Positions 9,063 through 19,342 are shown, counted from the first letter of the stretch. The stretch is DNA of 64,000 bases from Sciscionella marina DSM 45152 (GCF_000379465.1 NZ_KB905392.1:62001-126000); one strand, 5' to 3'. Program-made: numbers and translations. The notes: generated by a model from the letters alone, not told the origin.

Positions 9063-9226
9063 CCGCTCGTGTCCAGCTCCACCCCGAACGGCTCCGGGAG
9101 CGCAAGCGGCCCGGCGAACGGCACCCGCAGGCTTCGCCGGTAGACCCCCTCGGGCGAGAGTTCCACAGGCGCAGCAGCGCATCCCAGTCGTACGACGCAC
9201 CGAGCCCGGCAACGGCAATACTCATC
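9020..9226 (-). pseudogene. Frameshifted Uma2-family remnant
   Basis: Reads MSIAVAGLGASYDWDALLRLW from 9226 and then, in another frame, VYRRSLRVPFAGPLALPEPF and GVELDTSGYR near 9060. These are the beginning and end of a Uma2-like protein with the middle lost and the frame broken. Start and end both resemble the ORF at 8057-8410 (LLRLW; PEPFGxELxTSG), pointing to a duplicated and decayed pair. Its 3' end overlaps the GNAT gene on the other strand. Confidence 0.5.
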
Positions 9227-9311
9227 GCGGTCCGTCCAGTGTCGGTGCCCGCACCGTATCCAGAGCCACCGACAATCTCCGCCATGCCGCTCAGCGTAAC
9301 CCCTGACCAGC

Positions 9312-9343
9312 AAAAACCGCATCAGCCGACGGTGATCGTCGGC
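9312..9343 (-). terminator. Intrinsic terminator after ispG
   Basis: Reading the minus strand, GCCGAC (9343-9338), a seven-base loop and GTCGGC (9330-9325) form a hairpin that contains the last codons of ispG. A run of five T (9316-9312) follows within ten bases of the stem. It would close the dxr-rip1-ispG transcript. Confidence 0.5.
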
Positions 9344-10464
9344 TCCCCGCTGTCCTCGCTCGCCTCCGCGATCCGCATGGCTTCCTCGATCAGGGTCTCC
9401 ACGATCGCGTGCTCCGGAACGGTCTTGATGACCTCGCCCTTGACGAAGATCTGCCCCTTGCCGTTACCGGAGGCCACACCAAGGTCCGCCTCGCGTGCCT
9501 CACCGGGACCGTTCACCACACAGCCCATGACGGCCACCCGCAGCGGGACCTCCATCCCCTCGAGGCCGGCGGTCACCTGGTCGGCGAGCTTGTACACGTC
9601 CACCTGGGCGCGCCCACAGGACGGGCAGGACACGATCTCCAGCTTGCGCGGCCGCAGGTTCAGCGACTGCAGGATCTGGGTGCCGACCTTGACCTCCTCG
9701 ACCGGAGGCGCGGACAGCGAGACCCGGATGGTGTCCCCGATGCCCTGGCGCAGCAGCGCACCGAATGCGACCGCGGACTTGATGGTGCCCTGGAACGCCG
9801 GACCGGCCTCGGTGACGCCCAGGTGCAGCGGGTAGTCGCACTGCTCGGCGAGCAGCTCGTAGGCACGCACCATGACCACGGGATCGTTGTGCTTCACCGA
9901 GATCTTGATGTCGTGGAAGTCGTGCTCGGCGAACAGCGAGGCCTCCCACAGCGCGGACTCGGCGAGTGCCTCCGGGGTGGCCTTGCCGTGCTTCTCCATC
10001 AACCGCTTGTCCAGCGAACCCGCGTTGACCCCGATCCGGATGGGAGTGCCGCGGTCCTTCGCGGCCTGGGCGATCTCCTTGACCTGGTCGTCGAATTTGC
10101 GGATGTTGCCCGGGTTCACCCGCACCCCGGCACAGCCCGCCTCGATCGCGGCGAACACGTACTTCGGCTGGAAATGAATATCCGCGATCACCGGGATCTG
10201 CGATTTCGCGGCGATCGCCGGGAGCGCCTCGGCGTCGTCCGCGGAGGGGCAGGCCACCCGCACGATGTCGCAGCCGGAGGCGGTCAGCTCGGCGATCTGC
10301 TGCAGTGTCGCGTTCACATCCGCGGTGACCGTGGTCGTCATCGACTGCACCGAGACCGGGTAGTCGCTGCCCACGCCGACCTTGCCGACGTGCAACTGCC
10401 GTGTCTTGCGCCGCTCTGCCAGCGTCGGCGCGGGAAGTGCCGGCATACCCAGGTTGACGTCCAC
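9322..10464 (-). CDS. ispG: 4-hydroxy-3-methylbut-2-en-1-yl diphosphate synthase (IspG/GcpE)
   Basis: Iron-sulfur enzyme of the MEP isoprenoid pathway that converts MEcPP to HMBPP. About 380 residues matching the mycobacterial form throughout: [41 protein letters not shown], then the cluster-binding [12 protein letters not shown] and [14 protein letters not shown]. The GTG start at 10464 is chosen because it aligns with the family N-terminus ([19 protein letters not shown]) and follows AGGAGG; an in-frame ATG at 10497 is the alternative. It is third in the dxr-rip1-ispG unit, so two MEP-pathway enzymes flank the protease gene. Confidence 0.96.
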   Translation of the reverse strand: MDVNLGMPALPAPTLAERRKTRQLHVGKVGVGSDYPVSVQSMTTTVTADVNATLQQIAELTASGCDIVRVACPSADDAEALPAIAAKSQIPVIADIHFQPKYVFAAIEAGCAGVRVNPGNIRKFDDQVKEIAQAAKDRGTPIRIGVNAGSLDKRLMEKHGKATPEALAESALWEASLFAEHDFHDIKISVKHNDPVVMVRAYELLAEQCDYPLHLGVTEAGPAFQGTIKSAVAFGALLRQGIGDTIRVSLSAPPVEEVKVGTQILQSLNLRPRKLEIVSCPSCGRAQVDVYKLADQVTAGLEGMEVPLRVAVMGCVVNGPGEAREADLGVASGNGKGQIFVKGEVIKTVPEHAIVETLIEEAMRIAEASEDSGEPTITVG

Positions 10465-10564
10465 TGCTCCTCCTGTATCCAACGGCTCTGTCACCATTGT
10501 CCCCCAGGGACACCGATGCATGGCGGGCGGGCGATGTGGGCCTCGCCGCTCCGCACGAGGCCCA

Positions 10565-11800
10565 TTAGAACCTGATCGGGTTAACAATGTCCGCCGTGAT
10601 GGTGAGCAGCATGAAAGCACCGCCGATCAGGACGACGACCATGGTCACCCCGGACAGCTTCGTGTAGTCCACCGGGCCGCCGGGCGCGAGCCCACGCAGT
10701 TTGCGCAGCCAGTTCCGGATCCGCTCGTAGACCGCGATCGCCACGTGCCCGCCGTCCAGCGGGAGCAGGGGGAGCAGGTTCATCGCGCCCATGAAGAAGT
10801 TCAGCGCCGCGAGCAGGTAGAGGAACAGCACCCAGCTGCCCTGCTCGACCGCGTCGCCACCGATGATCGAGGCACCGACCACCGAGATCGGCGTGTCCGC
10901 ACCCCTGTCACCGCCACCGATGGCGCTGATCAGCGCGGGCACCTTCTCCGGCAACCGCTTGATGCCCTCCCAGACGTTGGTGAACATCACGCCGGTGAAC
11001 TCCCCGGCTCCGGAGAAGGCGGTGATCGGGTTGTAGGTGAACGTGCTCTCCGCGCCCGCCCCGATCGCACCGATCTCGCCGATCGACGGCGCCTGCTTCG
11101 GGTTCGCGCTCTGCTTGACGCCGGTGACCTCGGCGACGTTCATCCGCAGGGTCAGCGTCCTGCCGTCCCGGTTCACGACGATCGGGGTGGAGCCGCGCTG
11201 CGCCTGGATCGTGAGCACCGCCTGCGACCAGGTCTTCGTGGGTTTTCCGGCCACCGAGACGATGCGGTCGCCCTCGCGCAGTCCCGCCTGCTTCGCCGGG
11301 GCCGGGGCACTGGGCGCGCAGGGCAGGTACCTCCACTCCTGCTTGCCGTCCTTGTGCCCGGCGAACCTCGCCGTCTGGGCGCAGTCGGCGACCTTGCCGA
11401 TGTAGGGCTTGTCGAGCACGTTCGGCACGCCCGTGGTGACCGCCATCAGGTACACGACGAAGAAGCCGAGGACGAACTGGGTGACCACCCCGGCGATCAT
11501 CACTACGACGCGCTTCCACACCGCGAAGCGCCACATCGCCCGCGGTTTCTCCTCCTCGGTGACCTCATCGAGCGCGGTCATCCCGGCGATATCGCAGAAC
11601 CCGCCCGCCGGGATCGCCTTGAGCCCGTACTCGGTCTCGCCGCGCCGGAAGGACCACAACTTCGGCCCGAAGCCGATGAAGTAGCGGCGCACCCGCATGC
11701 CGAAAGCCTTGGCGGTGAACATGTGCCCGGCCTCGTGCAGTGCGACCGAGAGCCCGATGCACAGCGCGAAGAGCACTATGCCACCGATGAATGCGAGCAC
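10565..11800 (-). CDS. rip1: Rip1/RseP-type site-2 intramembrane metalloprotease
   Basis: 411-residue membrane zinc protease that cleaves anti-sigma factors within the membrane. HEAGH lies at residues 22-26 in the first membrane segment. A PDZ-like domain follows in the extracytoplasmic loop ([17 protein letters not shown]), and [12 protein letters not shown] provides the third zinc ligand near the C-terminus, with a final hydrophobic segment. It starts 20 bases after dxr and precedes ispG, the standard actinobacterial order. Which sigma pathways it serves cannot be seen here. Confidence 0.93.
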   Translation of the reverse strand: MLAFIGGIVLFALCIGLSVALHEAGHMFTAKAFGMRVRRYFIGFGPKLWSFRRGETEYGLKAIPAGGFCDIAGMTALDEVTEEEKPRAMWRFAVWKRVVVMIAGVVTQFVLGFFVVYLMAVTTGVPNVLDKPYIGKVADCAQTARFAGHKDGKQEWRYLPCAPSAPAPAKQAGLREGDRIVSVAGKPTKTWSQAVLTIQAQRGSTPIVVNRDGRTLTLRMNVAEVTGVKQSANPKQAPSIGEIGAIGAGAESTFTYNPITAFSGAGEFTGVMFTNVWEGIKRLPEKVPALISAIGGGDRGADTPISVVGASIIGGDAVEQGSWVLFLYLLAALNFFMGAMNLLPLLPLDGGHVAIAVYERIRNWLRKLRGLAPGGPVDYTKLSGVTMVVVLIGGAFMLLTITADIVNPIRF

Positions 11801-11820
11801 CTGGTTGGTTCCTTCCCCGT

Positions 11821-13023
11821 TCAGTTACTGCGAGCCAGGTACTGCCCGCACCGTTCCCGCGCCCAGTGTTCCGCGGCGAGTACCTCCTCCACGCTCGAGG
11901 GCTCTCCACGCCACTGGTCCGCATCCTCGACCACCCTGGTAACAGTGTCCACGATGTCGGTGAAAGCAGCGTAGCCCGTCACGAAGCCGTCGAGCGCCCG
12001 CTCGTTGGCCGCGTTGAACACGGCGGGTACACAGCCCCCGGTCTCCCCTGCCGCCTTCGCCAGCGGGACCGAGGGAAAGACCTGCTCATCGAGCGGTTCG
12101 AACTCCCAGCTCGACGCGGTGCCGAAATCGCAGCTCGGCGCCGCATCGGGCACCCGCTGCGGCCAGCCGAGGGCGAGCGCGATGGGCAGCCGCATGTCCG
12201 GCGGGCTGGCCTGGGCGATGGTGGCGCCGTCGGTGAAGGTCACCATCGAGTGCACGATCGACTGCGGGTGCACCACCACGTCGATGCGCTCGTAGGGAAT
12301 GTCGTAGAGCAGGTGTGCCTCGATCACCTCGAGCCCTTTGTTCACCAGGGTCGCCGAGTTGATCGTGATCACCTTGCCCATGTTCCAGGTCGGATGCGCG
12401 AGCGCCTGCTCGACCGTGACATCCCGCATCTGCTCGCGCGTGCGGCCGCGGAATGGTCCACCCGATGCGGTGACCACCAGCTTGGCCACCTCTTCGCGGG
12501 CACCGGAGCGCAGGCACTGGGTCAGGGCCGAGTGCTCCGAGTCGACCGGGACGATCTGGCCGGGTTTGGCCGCTCCCGTGACCAGCGGGCCGCCCGCGAC
12601 CAGCGATTCCTTGTTCGCGAGCGCCAGCCGGGAGCCGGTGGCGAGCGCGGCCATCGTCGGGGCGAGCCCGACCGAACCGGTGATCCCGTTGACGATCACG
12701 TCGGCGGGCACCTGTTCGATGAGCTCCACCGGGGCCTGTGCGCCGACCAGGATCCGCGGCATCGCGAACTCCCCGCGCGCGTAGCCTGCCCGTTCGGCGG
12801 CCGCGTACAGGGCGAGCGTCAGATCCTCGGCCGCGGTCGGTTTGCCGATCGCGACCACCTGCGCCCCCGTGGCGAGGACCTGCTCGGCGAGCAACTCCGG
12901 ATTCGCCCCGCCGGCGGAGAGACCGAGCACGCGGAACCGGTCCGGATTGGCCGCGACCACCTCGAGCACCTGGGTGCCGATCGAGCCGGTCGAGCCGAGC
13001 AGGACGACGCTACGGGGATCCAT
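11821..13023 (-). CDS. dxr: 1-deoxy-D-xylulose 5-phosphate reductoisomerase
   Basis: NADPH-dependent second enzyme of the MEP pathway. 400 residues: dinucleotide loop GSTGSIG (residues 10-16), the substrate loop [10 protein letters not shown], the metal/substrate segment [18 protein letters not shown], and [10 protein letters not shown]. The ATG at 13023 follows AGGAGAG. It heads the dxr-rip1-ispG unit. The 95-base gap upstream to the GH31 gene holds a CCGGG hairpin without a T-run, so the promoter position is not clear. Confidence 0.96.
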   Translation of the reverse strand: MDPRSVVLLGSTGSIGTQVLEVVAANPDRFRVLGLSAGGANPELLAEQVLATGAQVVAIGKPTAAEDLTLALYAAAERAGYARGEFAMPRILVGAQAPVELIEQVPADVIVNGITGSVGLAPTMAALATGSRLALANKESLVAGGPLVTGAAKPGQIVPVDSEHSALTQCLRSGAREEVAKLVVTASGGPFRGRTREQMRDVTVEQALAHPTWNMGKVITINSATLVNKGLEVIEAHLLYDIPYERIDVVVHPQSIVHSMVTFTDGATIAQASPPDMRLPIALALGWPQRVPDAAPSCDFGTASSWEFEPLDEQVFPSVPLAKAAGETGGCVPAVFNAANERALDGFVTGYAAFTDIVDTVTRVVEDADQWRGEPSSVEEVLAAEHWARERCGQYLARSN

Positions 13024-13118
13024 GGCCGGTATTCTCTCCTACCCCTGCCACCACGCCCGTCCCGGTCACCGGGCTTCACACGGATGGCGGGCACGGATGG
13101 TCCCGGGCCCGGAACACC

Positions 13119-15284
13119 TCAGCCTTCGATGGTCACCGCGCCACTCGTGTCCTTCCCGATCATCGCGGTGCGCACGTGCAGCACACCGGCCTTCGCGTCG
13201 TAGGACCAGCCGGCCGCCCCGTGTACCGCCTTCGGCAGGTGCCCGGTGTGCACGCTGAACCGGTAGGCGCGCCTTGGTACCTGTCCGGCGTACCCGCCCT
13301 CGACGCGGCCGATGCCGAGCACGGTCCGGTTCCCGTGGGTCGTGCTGCTCAGCCGCTGGCTGGCGTGCGTCGCGGAGCGGGTCGCCCCGTCATCCTCGGT
13401 GAGCCGGAATTCCTGATGCCCGACCTTCGGGTAGACGTCCACATCCAGATTCGCCTTGTCCCTGGTCTGCCAGCTGGCCGTGCCCTTAGGCCACATCGGC
13501 ACGATCGCGCCGTCCCGCACGAACATCGGCAAGGTGTCCAGCGGGGCGTGGTAGCCGTTCACGACCGTGGGGCCGTGGTACTTCTTCCCGGTCCAGTAAT
13601 CGGTCCAGGTGCCCTTCGGCAGGTAGATGCCGTTGCGGGTGTCGGTGTCCCGATAGACCGGCGCGACGAGGAAGTCCTTTCCGGAGAGGAACTCGTAGCG
13701 GGCCGTCTCGCCCCACGCCTTCGGATCGTCCGGGTACTCGAGCGCGAGCGGGCGCACCTGGCCGACCCCGCTCCGGTGCGCGGCGGCCGAATAGCTGTAC
13801 ATGTACGGGATCAGCCGCTCGTGCAGATCGAGGTACTTGCGGTTGATCGAGGTGTAGGGCTCACCCTGGTGCCAGGGCTGCTTGTCCTGCTTGGCCCAGC
13901 CGTCCATCGTCATGGACACCGGCAGCATCATCTTCCACTGCAGATCGCGCACGTAGCTCTTCGGGCCCGCGCCGTCGTAGATCCCGTCGATGTCCCCGGT
14001 GTTGTAGGCGATGCCGGACATCGTGGAGCCCGCGTAGGCGGGGATCTGCCACCGGATGTAGTCCCAGCCGCCCTTCTGGTCCCCGCTCCAGAGCACCGCG
14101 CACCGCTGCGCACCCGCCCAGCTGACCGGTTGCCACACGAAACCGCGCGCATCGGAGTTCTGCTCGATACCCGATTTCGCCGTATCGCAGGCGTCCAGTG
14201 CCATCTTGTACCCGGGCCCGACCCATTTGACGTCGAGCTTGCGCACCCGCACCCCGGCCTTGGTCTCCTTGTCCTGATTCGGCAACCCGTCCTCGGTCCA
14301 CAGCCCGAGCTGCATGTTCCGTTCACGCAGCCCCGCGCCGACCTCGTCCAGGTTTTCGTAGCCGCAGCCGTAGCCGTCATTGACGAGCATCCAGCCGTTG
14401 GGCATGTTGTTGCGCCGGTATCCGTCCGCGACCTTCAGCGCGTCCATGGTGTGCCGCTCGCCGCGGTTGGCGTTGTGCAGATAGCAGTCCGAGTCGCCGA
14501 GTTCGAGCCCGTAGACCGGAGGCAGGAACGGTTTGCCGACCAGGTCGGTGTAGCGCCCGATCACGTCCTTCGGCCGGTCGCCGACCATGTAGATCGCGTC
14601 GAACCGGCGTTCCTTCTCGCTGGTGCGCACCGGATCGGTGAACGCGTAACTGCCTTCGGCGAAGGTGTTGCGCAGCACCCCGTATCCGGCGGTCGAGCCG
14701 TAGAAGGGTTGCGAGTTCGGCGCACCGCCTTCGTCCCAGTTGTCGTCGTTGAACACCCGCACCGTCTTGCCCCGGTGCGAAAAACTGCCGTTCTGCTCGC
14801 CCGCACCATAGAACTGCTCGGCCCGGCCGCGCTCCAGGGTCTGCGTCGTCGTGTCCCCGGACCAGGACAGCGGGCTGCGCTCGGCCCAGATCCGGCGCTC
14901 GTCCGTGGCGTCGTACAGCGCGAACCGCAGCGGATCCTTGTACACCCGCAGGGTCAGCTGTCCCGTGACGAAAGCGAGATACGACCCGCGATCCAGCTGT
15001 TGCGGGCGGATGCCGGCCGGTCGGCCGCGCACGATCGTCCGGCCGGCCGGGTCGCTGAACTTCCCGTCCGGGGCGAGCCAGATCCGCACCGCGCCGGGCA
15101 TCGGGAAGCTCACCCGGACCGCCGCGTCCCCGGAGCGCAGGGTCACCGTGCCGCCCTGGACGCTCGACCCGCTCAGCGCACCGAGGGAGCCGGATCGGGG
15201 CGGCGCCACGGCGTGCGCCACCGGCCCGATGAACAGTGCCCCCACCGCGGCCAACGCGACCGCCGTTCGCATAAATCTGCTCAT
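13119..15284 (-). CDS. Secreted GH31 family glycoside hydrolase
   Basis: 721 residues. An N-terminal signal peptide (RTAVALAAVGALFIGPVAHA) ends near residue 25. An N-terminal beta-sandwich follows, then a GH31 barrel with LGDSDCYLHN, MPNGWMLVNDGYGCGYENL, RKLDVKWVG (probable nucleophile region) and LWSGDQKGGWDYIRWQIP (probable acid/base region). A C-terminal beta-domain contains LRVRTAMIG-like strands. It belongs with alpha-glucosidase/alpha-xylosidase-type enzymes; the exact linkage is not predictable. The ATG follows AAGGGTGG. It sits upstream of dxr on the same strand but is functionally unrelated. Confidence 0.88.
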   Translation of the reverse strand: MSRFMRTAVALAAVGALFIGPVAHAVAPPRSGSLGALSGSSVQGGTVTLRSGDAAVRVSFPMPGAVRIWLAPDGKFSDPAGRTIVRGRPAGIRPQQLDRGSYLAFVTGQLTLRVYKDPLRFALYDATDERRIWAERSPLSWSGDTTTQTLERGRAEQFYGAGEQNGSFSHRGKTVRVFNDDNWDEGGAPNSQPFYGSTAGYGVLRNTFAEGSYAFTDPVRTSEKERRFDAIYMVGDRPKDVIGRYTDLVGKPFLPPVYGLELGDSDCYLHNANRGERHTMDALKVADGYRRNNMPNGWMLVNDGYGCGYENLDEVGAGLRERNMQLGLWTEDGLPNQDKETKAGVRVRKLDVKWVGPGYKMALDACDTAKSGIEQNSDARGFVWQPVSWAGAQRCAVLWSGDQKGGWDYIRWQIPAYAGSTMSGIAYNTGDIDGIYDGAGPKSYVRDLQWKMMLPVSMTMDGWAKQDKQPWHQGEPYTSINRKYLDLHERLIPYMYSYSAAAHRSGVGQVRPLALEYPDDPKAWGETARYEFLSGKDFLVAPVYRDTDTRNGIYLPKGTWTDYWTGKKYHGPTVVNGYHAPLDTLPMFVRDGAIVPMWPKGTASWQTRDKANLDVDVYPKVGHQEFRLTEDDGATRSATHASQRLSSTTHGNRTVLGIGRVEGGYAGQVPRRAYRFSVHTGHLPKAVHGAAGWSYDAKAGVLHVRTAMIGKDTSGAVTIEG

Positions 15285-15781
15285 TCAGACCACCCTTCAC
15301 GCACTTTTATGCAGAGGATGATGGCCTATGGCGTCCGCGCTGTCACGGTCCGTTCGTCGGGTATCGGAGTTACTTCGTGTCGAACACCCGCACCTTCATC
15401 GAGGTGCCGCGCTGATCGAGCCAGCGCCGCCGAACACAGCCGCCCGCGCTTCGGCTCCGCGGCGTCCGGCCGGCCGTCATGTGCGGCGAGCATCCGCGTA
15501 CCCGTCGTCTCGATGTCCGGCGCGGCCGTGGCGATTCCCGCGAGCGGCGTGGTCGGCATCGCTGCCTCGACGGGCAGCGAACAGTCTTGGACGCATACAT
15601 CCTCCCAGGATCCATGTTGATCCCCGGCAAACCCCGATCGGTGAACCTTGTGAAAAGGGCAAACGAGAAGGAATCGAGCGGACCGCTCTCTAACACCGAA
15701 TCGTCACCCACGGCGGCACACCTTCGCCACGTTGTGCGAAAATGGGGATGATCAAGCCGGGAACACGCTAGGAGGTCAGCG
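15285..15781. other. Intergenic region without a supported gene
   Basis: About 500 bases separate GH31 and the DUF2631 gene. All six frames contain short open stretches, but none shows a recognisable domain, and the reading most favoured on the minus strand (MYASKTVR, after GGGAGG, ending near 15370) is arginine/serine-rich in the manner of a wrong-frame translation. The two divergent promoters should lie here. A decayed gene cannot be excluded. Confidence 0.4.
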
Positions 15782-16045
15782 GTGGAGTCGAAGGAGCTTA
15801 CGGAGTCTCCCTTCACCCAGGTCAGCCCCAATGACGAGCCGTCAGCCCGTTGGGGATGGCACGGGACCTTCCCGCGCGTCACCCGGGTCATGACCTGGTT
15901 CGCGGCGATTCTCTGCATCCTCATGGCGCTGTTCGGCAACCAGCAGGGGCACGTCGAGGACTTCTTCCTGTTCGGCTGTGCCGCGCTGCTCATCGGCGGT
16001 TCCGTCGCCGCGGCGGTGCGCAGGCGTACTTCCTGGCGCAGGTGA
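15782..16045 (+). CDS. DUF2631 small membrane protein
   Basis: 87 residues with a GTG start. A soluble leader containing SARWGWHGTFPRVTRV is followed by two hydrophobic segments (TWFAAILCILMALFG and FFLFGCAALLIGGSVAAAV), joined by NQQGHVEDF, and a basic tail. This is the DUF2631 pattern, found beside dxr in many actinobacteria. The stop overlaps the GTG of the Nudix gene (GTGA), so the two are translationally coupled. Function unknown. Confidence 0.85.
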   Translation: MESKELTESPFTQVSPNDEPSARWGWHGTFPRVTRVMTWFAAILCILMALFGNQQGHVEDFFLFGCAALLIGGSVAAAVRRRTSWRR

Positions 16046-16638
16046 TCGGCGCGGAGCTGCGCGATCGGCTCCGCTCCTTCGAACCGGCACGGATCGAGGA
16101 CGCCGACCGCCGACGCGCCGCGGTCACCCTCGCGCTGCACCGCGAGGCGGACGGGCAGCCAAGGGTGTGGCTGACGCTGCGCTCGGCGGGCCTTCGCCAG
16201 CACGCCAGCCAGTTCGCTTTCCCCGGTGGCAGGCTCGACCCCGGCGAGGACGCGTTCACCGCCGCGCGGCGCGAACTGCACGAGGAGCTCGGTGTACCGC
16301 TGGGGCCGGAGTCCTATCTCGCCCGCCTCGACGACTACGCCACCCGGTCCGGCTACGTGATCACACCGTTCGTCGTCGATGCCGGAGAAAACCCGGTCAC
16401 CGCGCCCAACCCGGACGAGGTCGCCGAGCTGTTCGCGCCAGCCTTGCCGGAACTCGACGTGACACCGCGATTCCTGCGCATCCCGGAATCCGAGCGCCCG
16501 GTCATCCAGCTCCCCCTGCTTGGCACGCTCATCCACGCCCCGACCGCCGCGATCCTCTACCAGTTCCGCGAGCTCGCCCTGCACGGGCGCCGGATCGCGG
16601 TCGCCGACTACGAACAGCCGGTCTTCGCCTGGAAGTAG
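16042..16638 (+). CDS. Nudix hydrolase, CoA pyrophosphatase (NudL) type
   Basis: 198 residues with a complete Nudix box: G-R-L-D-P-G-E, then seven residues, then RELHEELGV. Immediately before it is the NudL/CoA-specific signature LRSAGLRQHASQFAFPGG. It probably hydrolyses CoA or acyl-CoA to 4'-phosphopantetheine and 3',5'-ADP. The GTG at 16042 overlaps the upstream DUF2631 stop. The C-terminal half (FAPALPELDVTPRFLR) matches the usual length of this group. Confidence 0.88.
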   Translation: MIGAELRDRLRSFEPARIEDADRRRAAVTLALHREADGQPRVWLTLRSAGLRQHASQFAFPGGRLDPGEDAFTAARRELHEELGVPLGPESYLARLDDYATRSGYVITPFVVDAGENPVTAPNPDEVAELFAPALPELDVTPRFLRIPESERPVIQLPLLGTLIHAPTAAILYQFRELALHGRRIAVADYEQPVFAWK

Positions 16639-16695
16639 GAATCGCCCGCCCGGAGCGCCCGCCGCTGCGCCCGAAACCTCGGAGGAACCTGGGGC

Positions 16696-17304
16696 ATGAA
16701 CGGAGTGGTGTCGGCGATCGCCGAGCTGCCGCCGATCTCCATCTACGGCTGTATCGCCGCCGTGGTCCTCGTCGAGTCGATACTCCTGCTCGGCACGTTC
16801 GCACCCACGCTGGCGCTGCTCCTGACCGCGGGCGCACTGGCCGACCGCGGGGTACTCGTGCTCCCGGTGGTGATCGTCCTGGCCACGTCGTGCGCGGTGT
16901 GCGGCGATTGCCTCGCACGGCGGGCCGGTGCTGCCTTGGGCCCCAGGCTCCACACCAGCAAGCTCGGCCGCCGCATCCCCGCCGCGGCCTGGCGGCGCGC
17001 CACCGTGCTGATGGACTCCTACGGCGGTGCCGCCGTATTCTTCGGCCGATTCATTCCGGTGCTGCGCACCGTCACGCCCTATCTGGCGGGCGCCACCGGA
17101 CTCCGCTACCGGCGGATCGCCTTGTTCAGCATGGTCGCGGCGGCGATCTGGGCGTCCGCGGAGATCTGCGCCGGTTATTTCGCCGCGGCCTCACTCGACG
17201 TTCTGCTGGCCAAGGCCGGTACCGGGGTCGCCATCGCGGCGGCGGGCCTGGTCGTGCTCCTGCTCGGCATCATCGTGGTGTACCGGCGCAGGTCGGCACG
17301 GTAG
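16696..17304 (+). CDS. DedA family membrane protein
   Basis: 202 residues, SNARE-associated/DedA family, inner membrane. Features are the N-terminal re-entrant segment (LVESILLLGTFAPTLALLLTAGAL) and the diagnostic GGAAVFFGRFIPVLRTVTPYLAG, which holds the conserved F-x-R and proline. Further hydrophobic helices and a basic C-terminus follow. ATG preceded by GGAGGAA. DedA proteins are linked to lipid-carrier recycling and membrane potential, but the specific role here is unknown. It is convergent with rlmN (12 bases apart). Confidence 0.9.
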   Translation: MNGVVSAIAELPPISIYGCIAAVVLVESILLLGTFAPTLALLLTAGALADRGVLVLPVVIVLATSCAVCGDCLARRAGAALGPRLHTSKLGRRIPAAAWRRATVLMDSYGGAAVFFGRFIPVLRTVTPYLAGATGLRYRRIALFSMVAAAIWASAEICAGYFAAASLDVLLAKAGTGVAIAAAGLVVLLLGIIVVYRRRSAR

Positions 17305-17316
17305 ACGCCGCCGCGC

Positions 17317-18423
17317 TCATTCCTCCGCGGCGAGCTGACCGCACGCGGCGGCGATCTCCTGCCCCCTCGTGTCCCGCACCGTGCAGGCGACCCCGGCCTC
17401 GTTGACCCGGCGCACGAACTCCTGCTCGACGGGTTTCGGCGAGGCGTCCCACTTGGATCCGGGCGTCGGGTTCAGCGGGATGACGTTGACGTGCGCCAGC
17501 CGGCCCAGATGCTTGCGCAGCAGGGAACCGAGCAGATCGGCACGCCACGGCTGGTCGTTCATGTCCCGGATCAGGGCGTACTCGATGGAGACGCGTCGCC
17601 CGGTCGATTCGGCGTAGCCGCGCGCGGCCTCGAGCACCTCGGCGACCGGCCAGCGGTTGTTCACCGGCACCAGGGTGTCGCGCAGTTCGTCGTCCGGGGT
17701 GTGCAGCGAGACCGCGAGGCGCACCTGCAGTCCCTCGGCGGTGAGTTTGCGGATCGCGGGGGCGAGACCGACGGTGGACACGGTGACCGAGCGCTGCGAG
17801 ATGCCGAGCCCGCCCGGGTCCGGATCGGTGATCCGGCGCACGGCGTCGAGCACCCGCTTGTAGTTGGCCAGCGGCTCCCCCATGCCCATGAACACGATGT
17901 TGGACAGCCGACCCGGTCCGCCGGGCAGCGCTCCGTCCCGCATGGCGGCCGCGGCCAGCCGCACCTGTTCGACGATCTCCGCGGTGGACAGGTTGCGCTG
18001 GAGTCCGCCCTGACCGGTCGCGCAGAACGGGCAGGCCATCCCGCAACCGGCCTGGGAGGAAACACAGACGGTCGTGCGGTCCGGGTAGCGCATCAGCACG
18101 CTTTCGATCAGCGTGCCGTCGTGCGCACGCCACAGCGTCTTGCGGGTGGTCCCATTGTCGCACTCGATGTGCCGCACGGTGTCCAGCAGCGGCGGGAACA
18201 GCTCACCGGCGAGCCGTTCCCTGCTCGCGACAGGCAGGTCGGTCATCGCCTCCGGATCGGCGGACAACCGGGAGAAGTAGTGGTGCGAGAGCTGCTTGGC
18301 GCGGAACGGCTGCTCGCCGAGTTCACGCACGGCGTCCACCCGTTCCGGCAGCGACAGATCGGCAAGGTGGCGCTTGGGCATGCCACGGCGCGGCGCTTCG
18401 AACACGAGAGGTAGGGCGGACAC
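17317..18423 (-). CDS. rlmN: Dual-specificity RNA methyltransferase RlmN
   Basis: Radical-SAM enzyme methylating C2 of adenosine 2503 in 23S rRNA and of A37 in some tRNAs. 368 residues: the cluster-binding cysteines C127, C131 and C134 in [13 protein letters not shown], the glycine-rich [14 protein letters not shown], and a C-terminal cysteine in [14 protein letters not shown] start. In actinobacteria rlmN normally follows cdsA; here cdsA lies about 14 kb away, with catabolic and transport genes between. The LysR gene ends six bases before its start, on the same strand. Confidence 0.95.
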   Translation of the reverse strand: MSALPLVFEAPRRGMPKRHLADLSLPERVDAVRELGEQPFRAKQLSHHYFSRLSADPEAMTDLPVASRERLAGELFPPLLDTVRHIECDNGTTRKTLWRAHDGTLIESVLMRYPDRTTVCVSSQAGCGMACPFCATGQGGLQRNLSTAEIVEQVRLAAAAMRDGALPGGPGRLSNIVFMGMGEPLANYKRVLDAVRRITDPDPGGLGISQRSVTVSTVGLAPAIRKLTAEGLQVRLAVSLHTPDDELRDTLVPVNNRWPVAEVLEAARGYAESTGRRVSIEYALIRDMNDQPWRADLLGSLLRKHLGRLAHVNVIPLNPTPGSKWDASPKPVEQEFVRRVNEAGVACTVRDTRGQEIAAACGQLAAEE

Positions 18424-18429
18424 GAAATA

Positions 18430-19329
18430 CTATTCTCCCATACCCGCCGGACCGGCGGCGAGCCGACAGGCCTCGATGAGCGTGCTGAGCTCGGGGCGCC
18501 CGGCACCGGCCCGCACCGCGAGGGCGGTCGCCATCCGCGGCCGCGGCGCACGCAGCGGCCGGAACACCACACCGGTGGCCGCGATCTGATTGGCGTGCGA
18601 GGCGTAGAACACCGTCCACGCCGGACCGCCGAATCCGATATCCGCGAGGGTGTCCTGGGCGGTGGTGAACGCGCGCCCGAACCGAGGCTCGAATCCGGCG
18701 GTCCGGCAGCAGTCGAGCACGAGGTCGTACAACGCCGGATTGCGCCCATGCTCCGCGATCCGCAGCGGCAGTTCGGCGAGCGCGGCAAACTCGACCGTCT
18801 CGGCACCGGTGAGCGGATGCGCCGCGGGAAGGGCGGCCAGCAGCTCATCGCGCCACACCGGGAACAGCCGCAGCCCGGCGAGAGTACGGCGGCCGCGCAC
18901 GAGTGCCGCGTCGAGTTCACCTTCCCGTACCGCGCGCAACCGTTCCTCGGTCTCCAGGTCGACGAGTTCGAGCCGGGCATCCGTCCGCTCGGCGAACGCG
19001 GGCAGCACGATGTCCAGCCGTTCACCGAGCCCCTGGCTGGTCCCGAGCCGGACCGGAAGCGGCTGCTGCGCGCCCAGCTGCGCCATGGCCTCCCGCGCGC
19101 GCCGCTGCTCCTCGAGCACCGCGGTCGCGTGCGGCAGCAGCCGATCCCCCGCCTCGGTCAGCCGTACCGTCCGCGTCGTGCGGTCGAACAGGGTGACTCC
19201 GAGCTCGCGCTCCAGCCTGCGCACCTGCTGGCTCACCGCGGACTGCACGATGTGCAGCCGCTGCGCCGCGCGCCCGAAGTGCAGTTCCTCGGCGACGACG
19301 AGGAAGTACTGCAGCTGCCGCGTCTCCAT
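18430..19329 (-). CDS. LysR-family transcriptional regulator
   Basis: 299 residues. METRQLQYFLVVAEELHFGR and RAAQRLHIVQSAVSQQVRRL form the winged HTH; the effector domain follows (LPVRLGTSQGLGERLDIVLP). It is divergent from the alpha/beta hydrolase gene at 19417, and a 19-base dyad (19343-19361) lies in the 87-base gap, a typical autoregulatory and target site. It ends six bases before rlmN, whose expression could be affected by read-through. Inducer unknown. Confidence 0.92.
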   Translation of the reverse strand: METRQLQYFLVVAEELHFGRAAQRLHIVQSAVSQQVRRLERELGVTLFDRTTRTVRLTEAGDRLLPHATAVLEEQRRAREAMAQLGAQQPLPVRLGTSQGLGERLDIVLPAFAERTDARLELVDLETEERLRAVREGELDAALVRGRRTLAGLRLFPVWRDELLAALPAAHPLTGAETVEFAALAELPLRIAEHGRNPALYDLVLDCCRTAGFEPRFGRAFTTAQDTLADIGFGGPAWTVFYASHANQIAATGVVFRPLRAPRPRMATALAVRAGAGRPELSTLIEACRLAAGPAGMGE

Positions 19330-19342
19330 GCCACCCTTCGAT

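Noticed and set aside
12738-15620. Long plus-strand open frame opposite dxr/GH31
   Set aside because: Opposite dxr and GH31, which have clear motifs; the long frame arises from high GC3 codon bias, not coding.
15370-16953. Long minus-strand open frame across DUF2631, Nudix and DedA
   Set aside because: Antisense to three genes with recognisable domains; no motif in its own translation.
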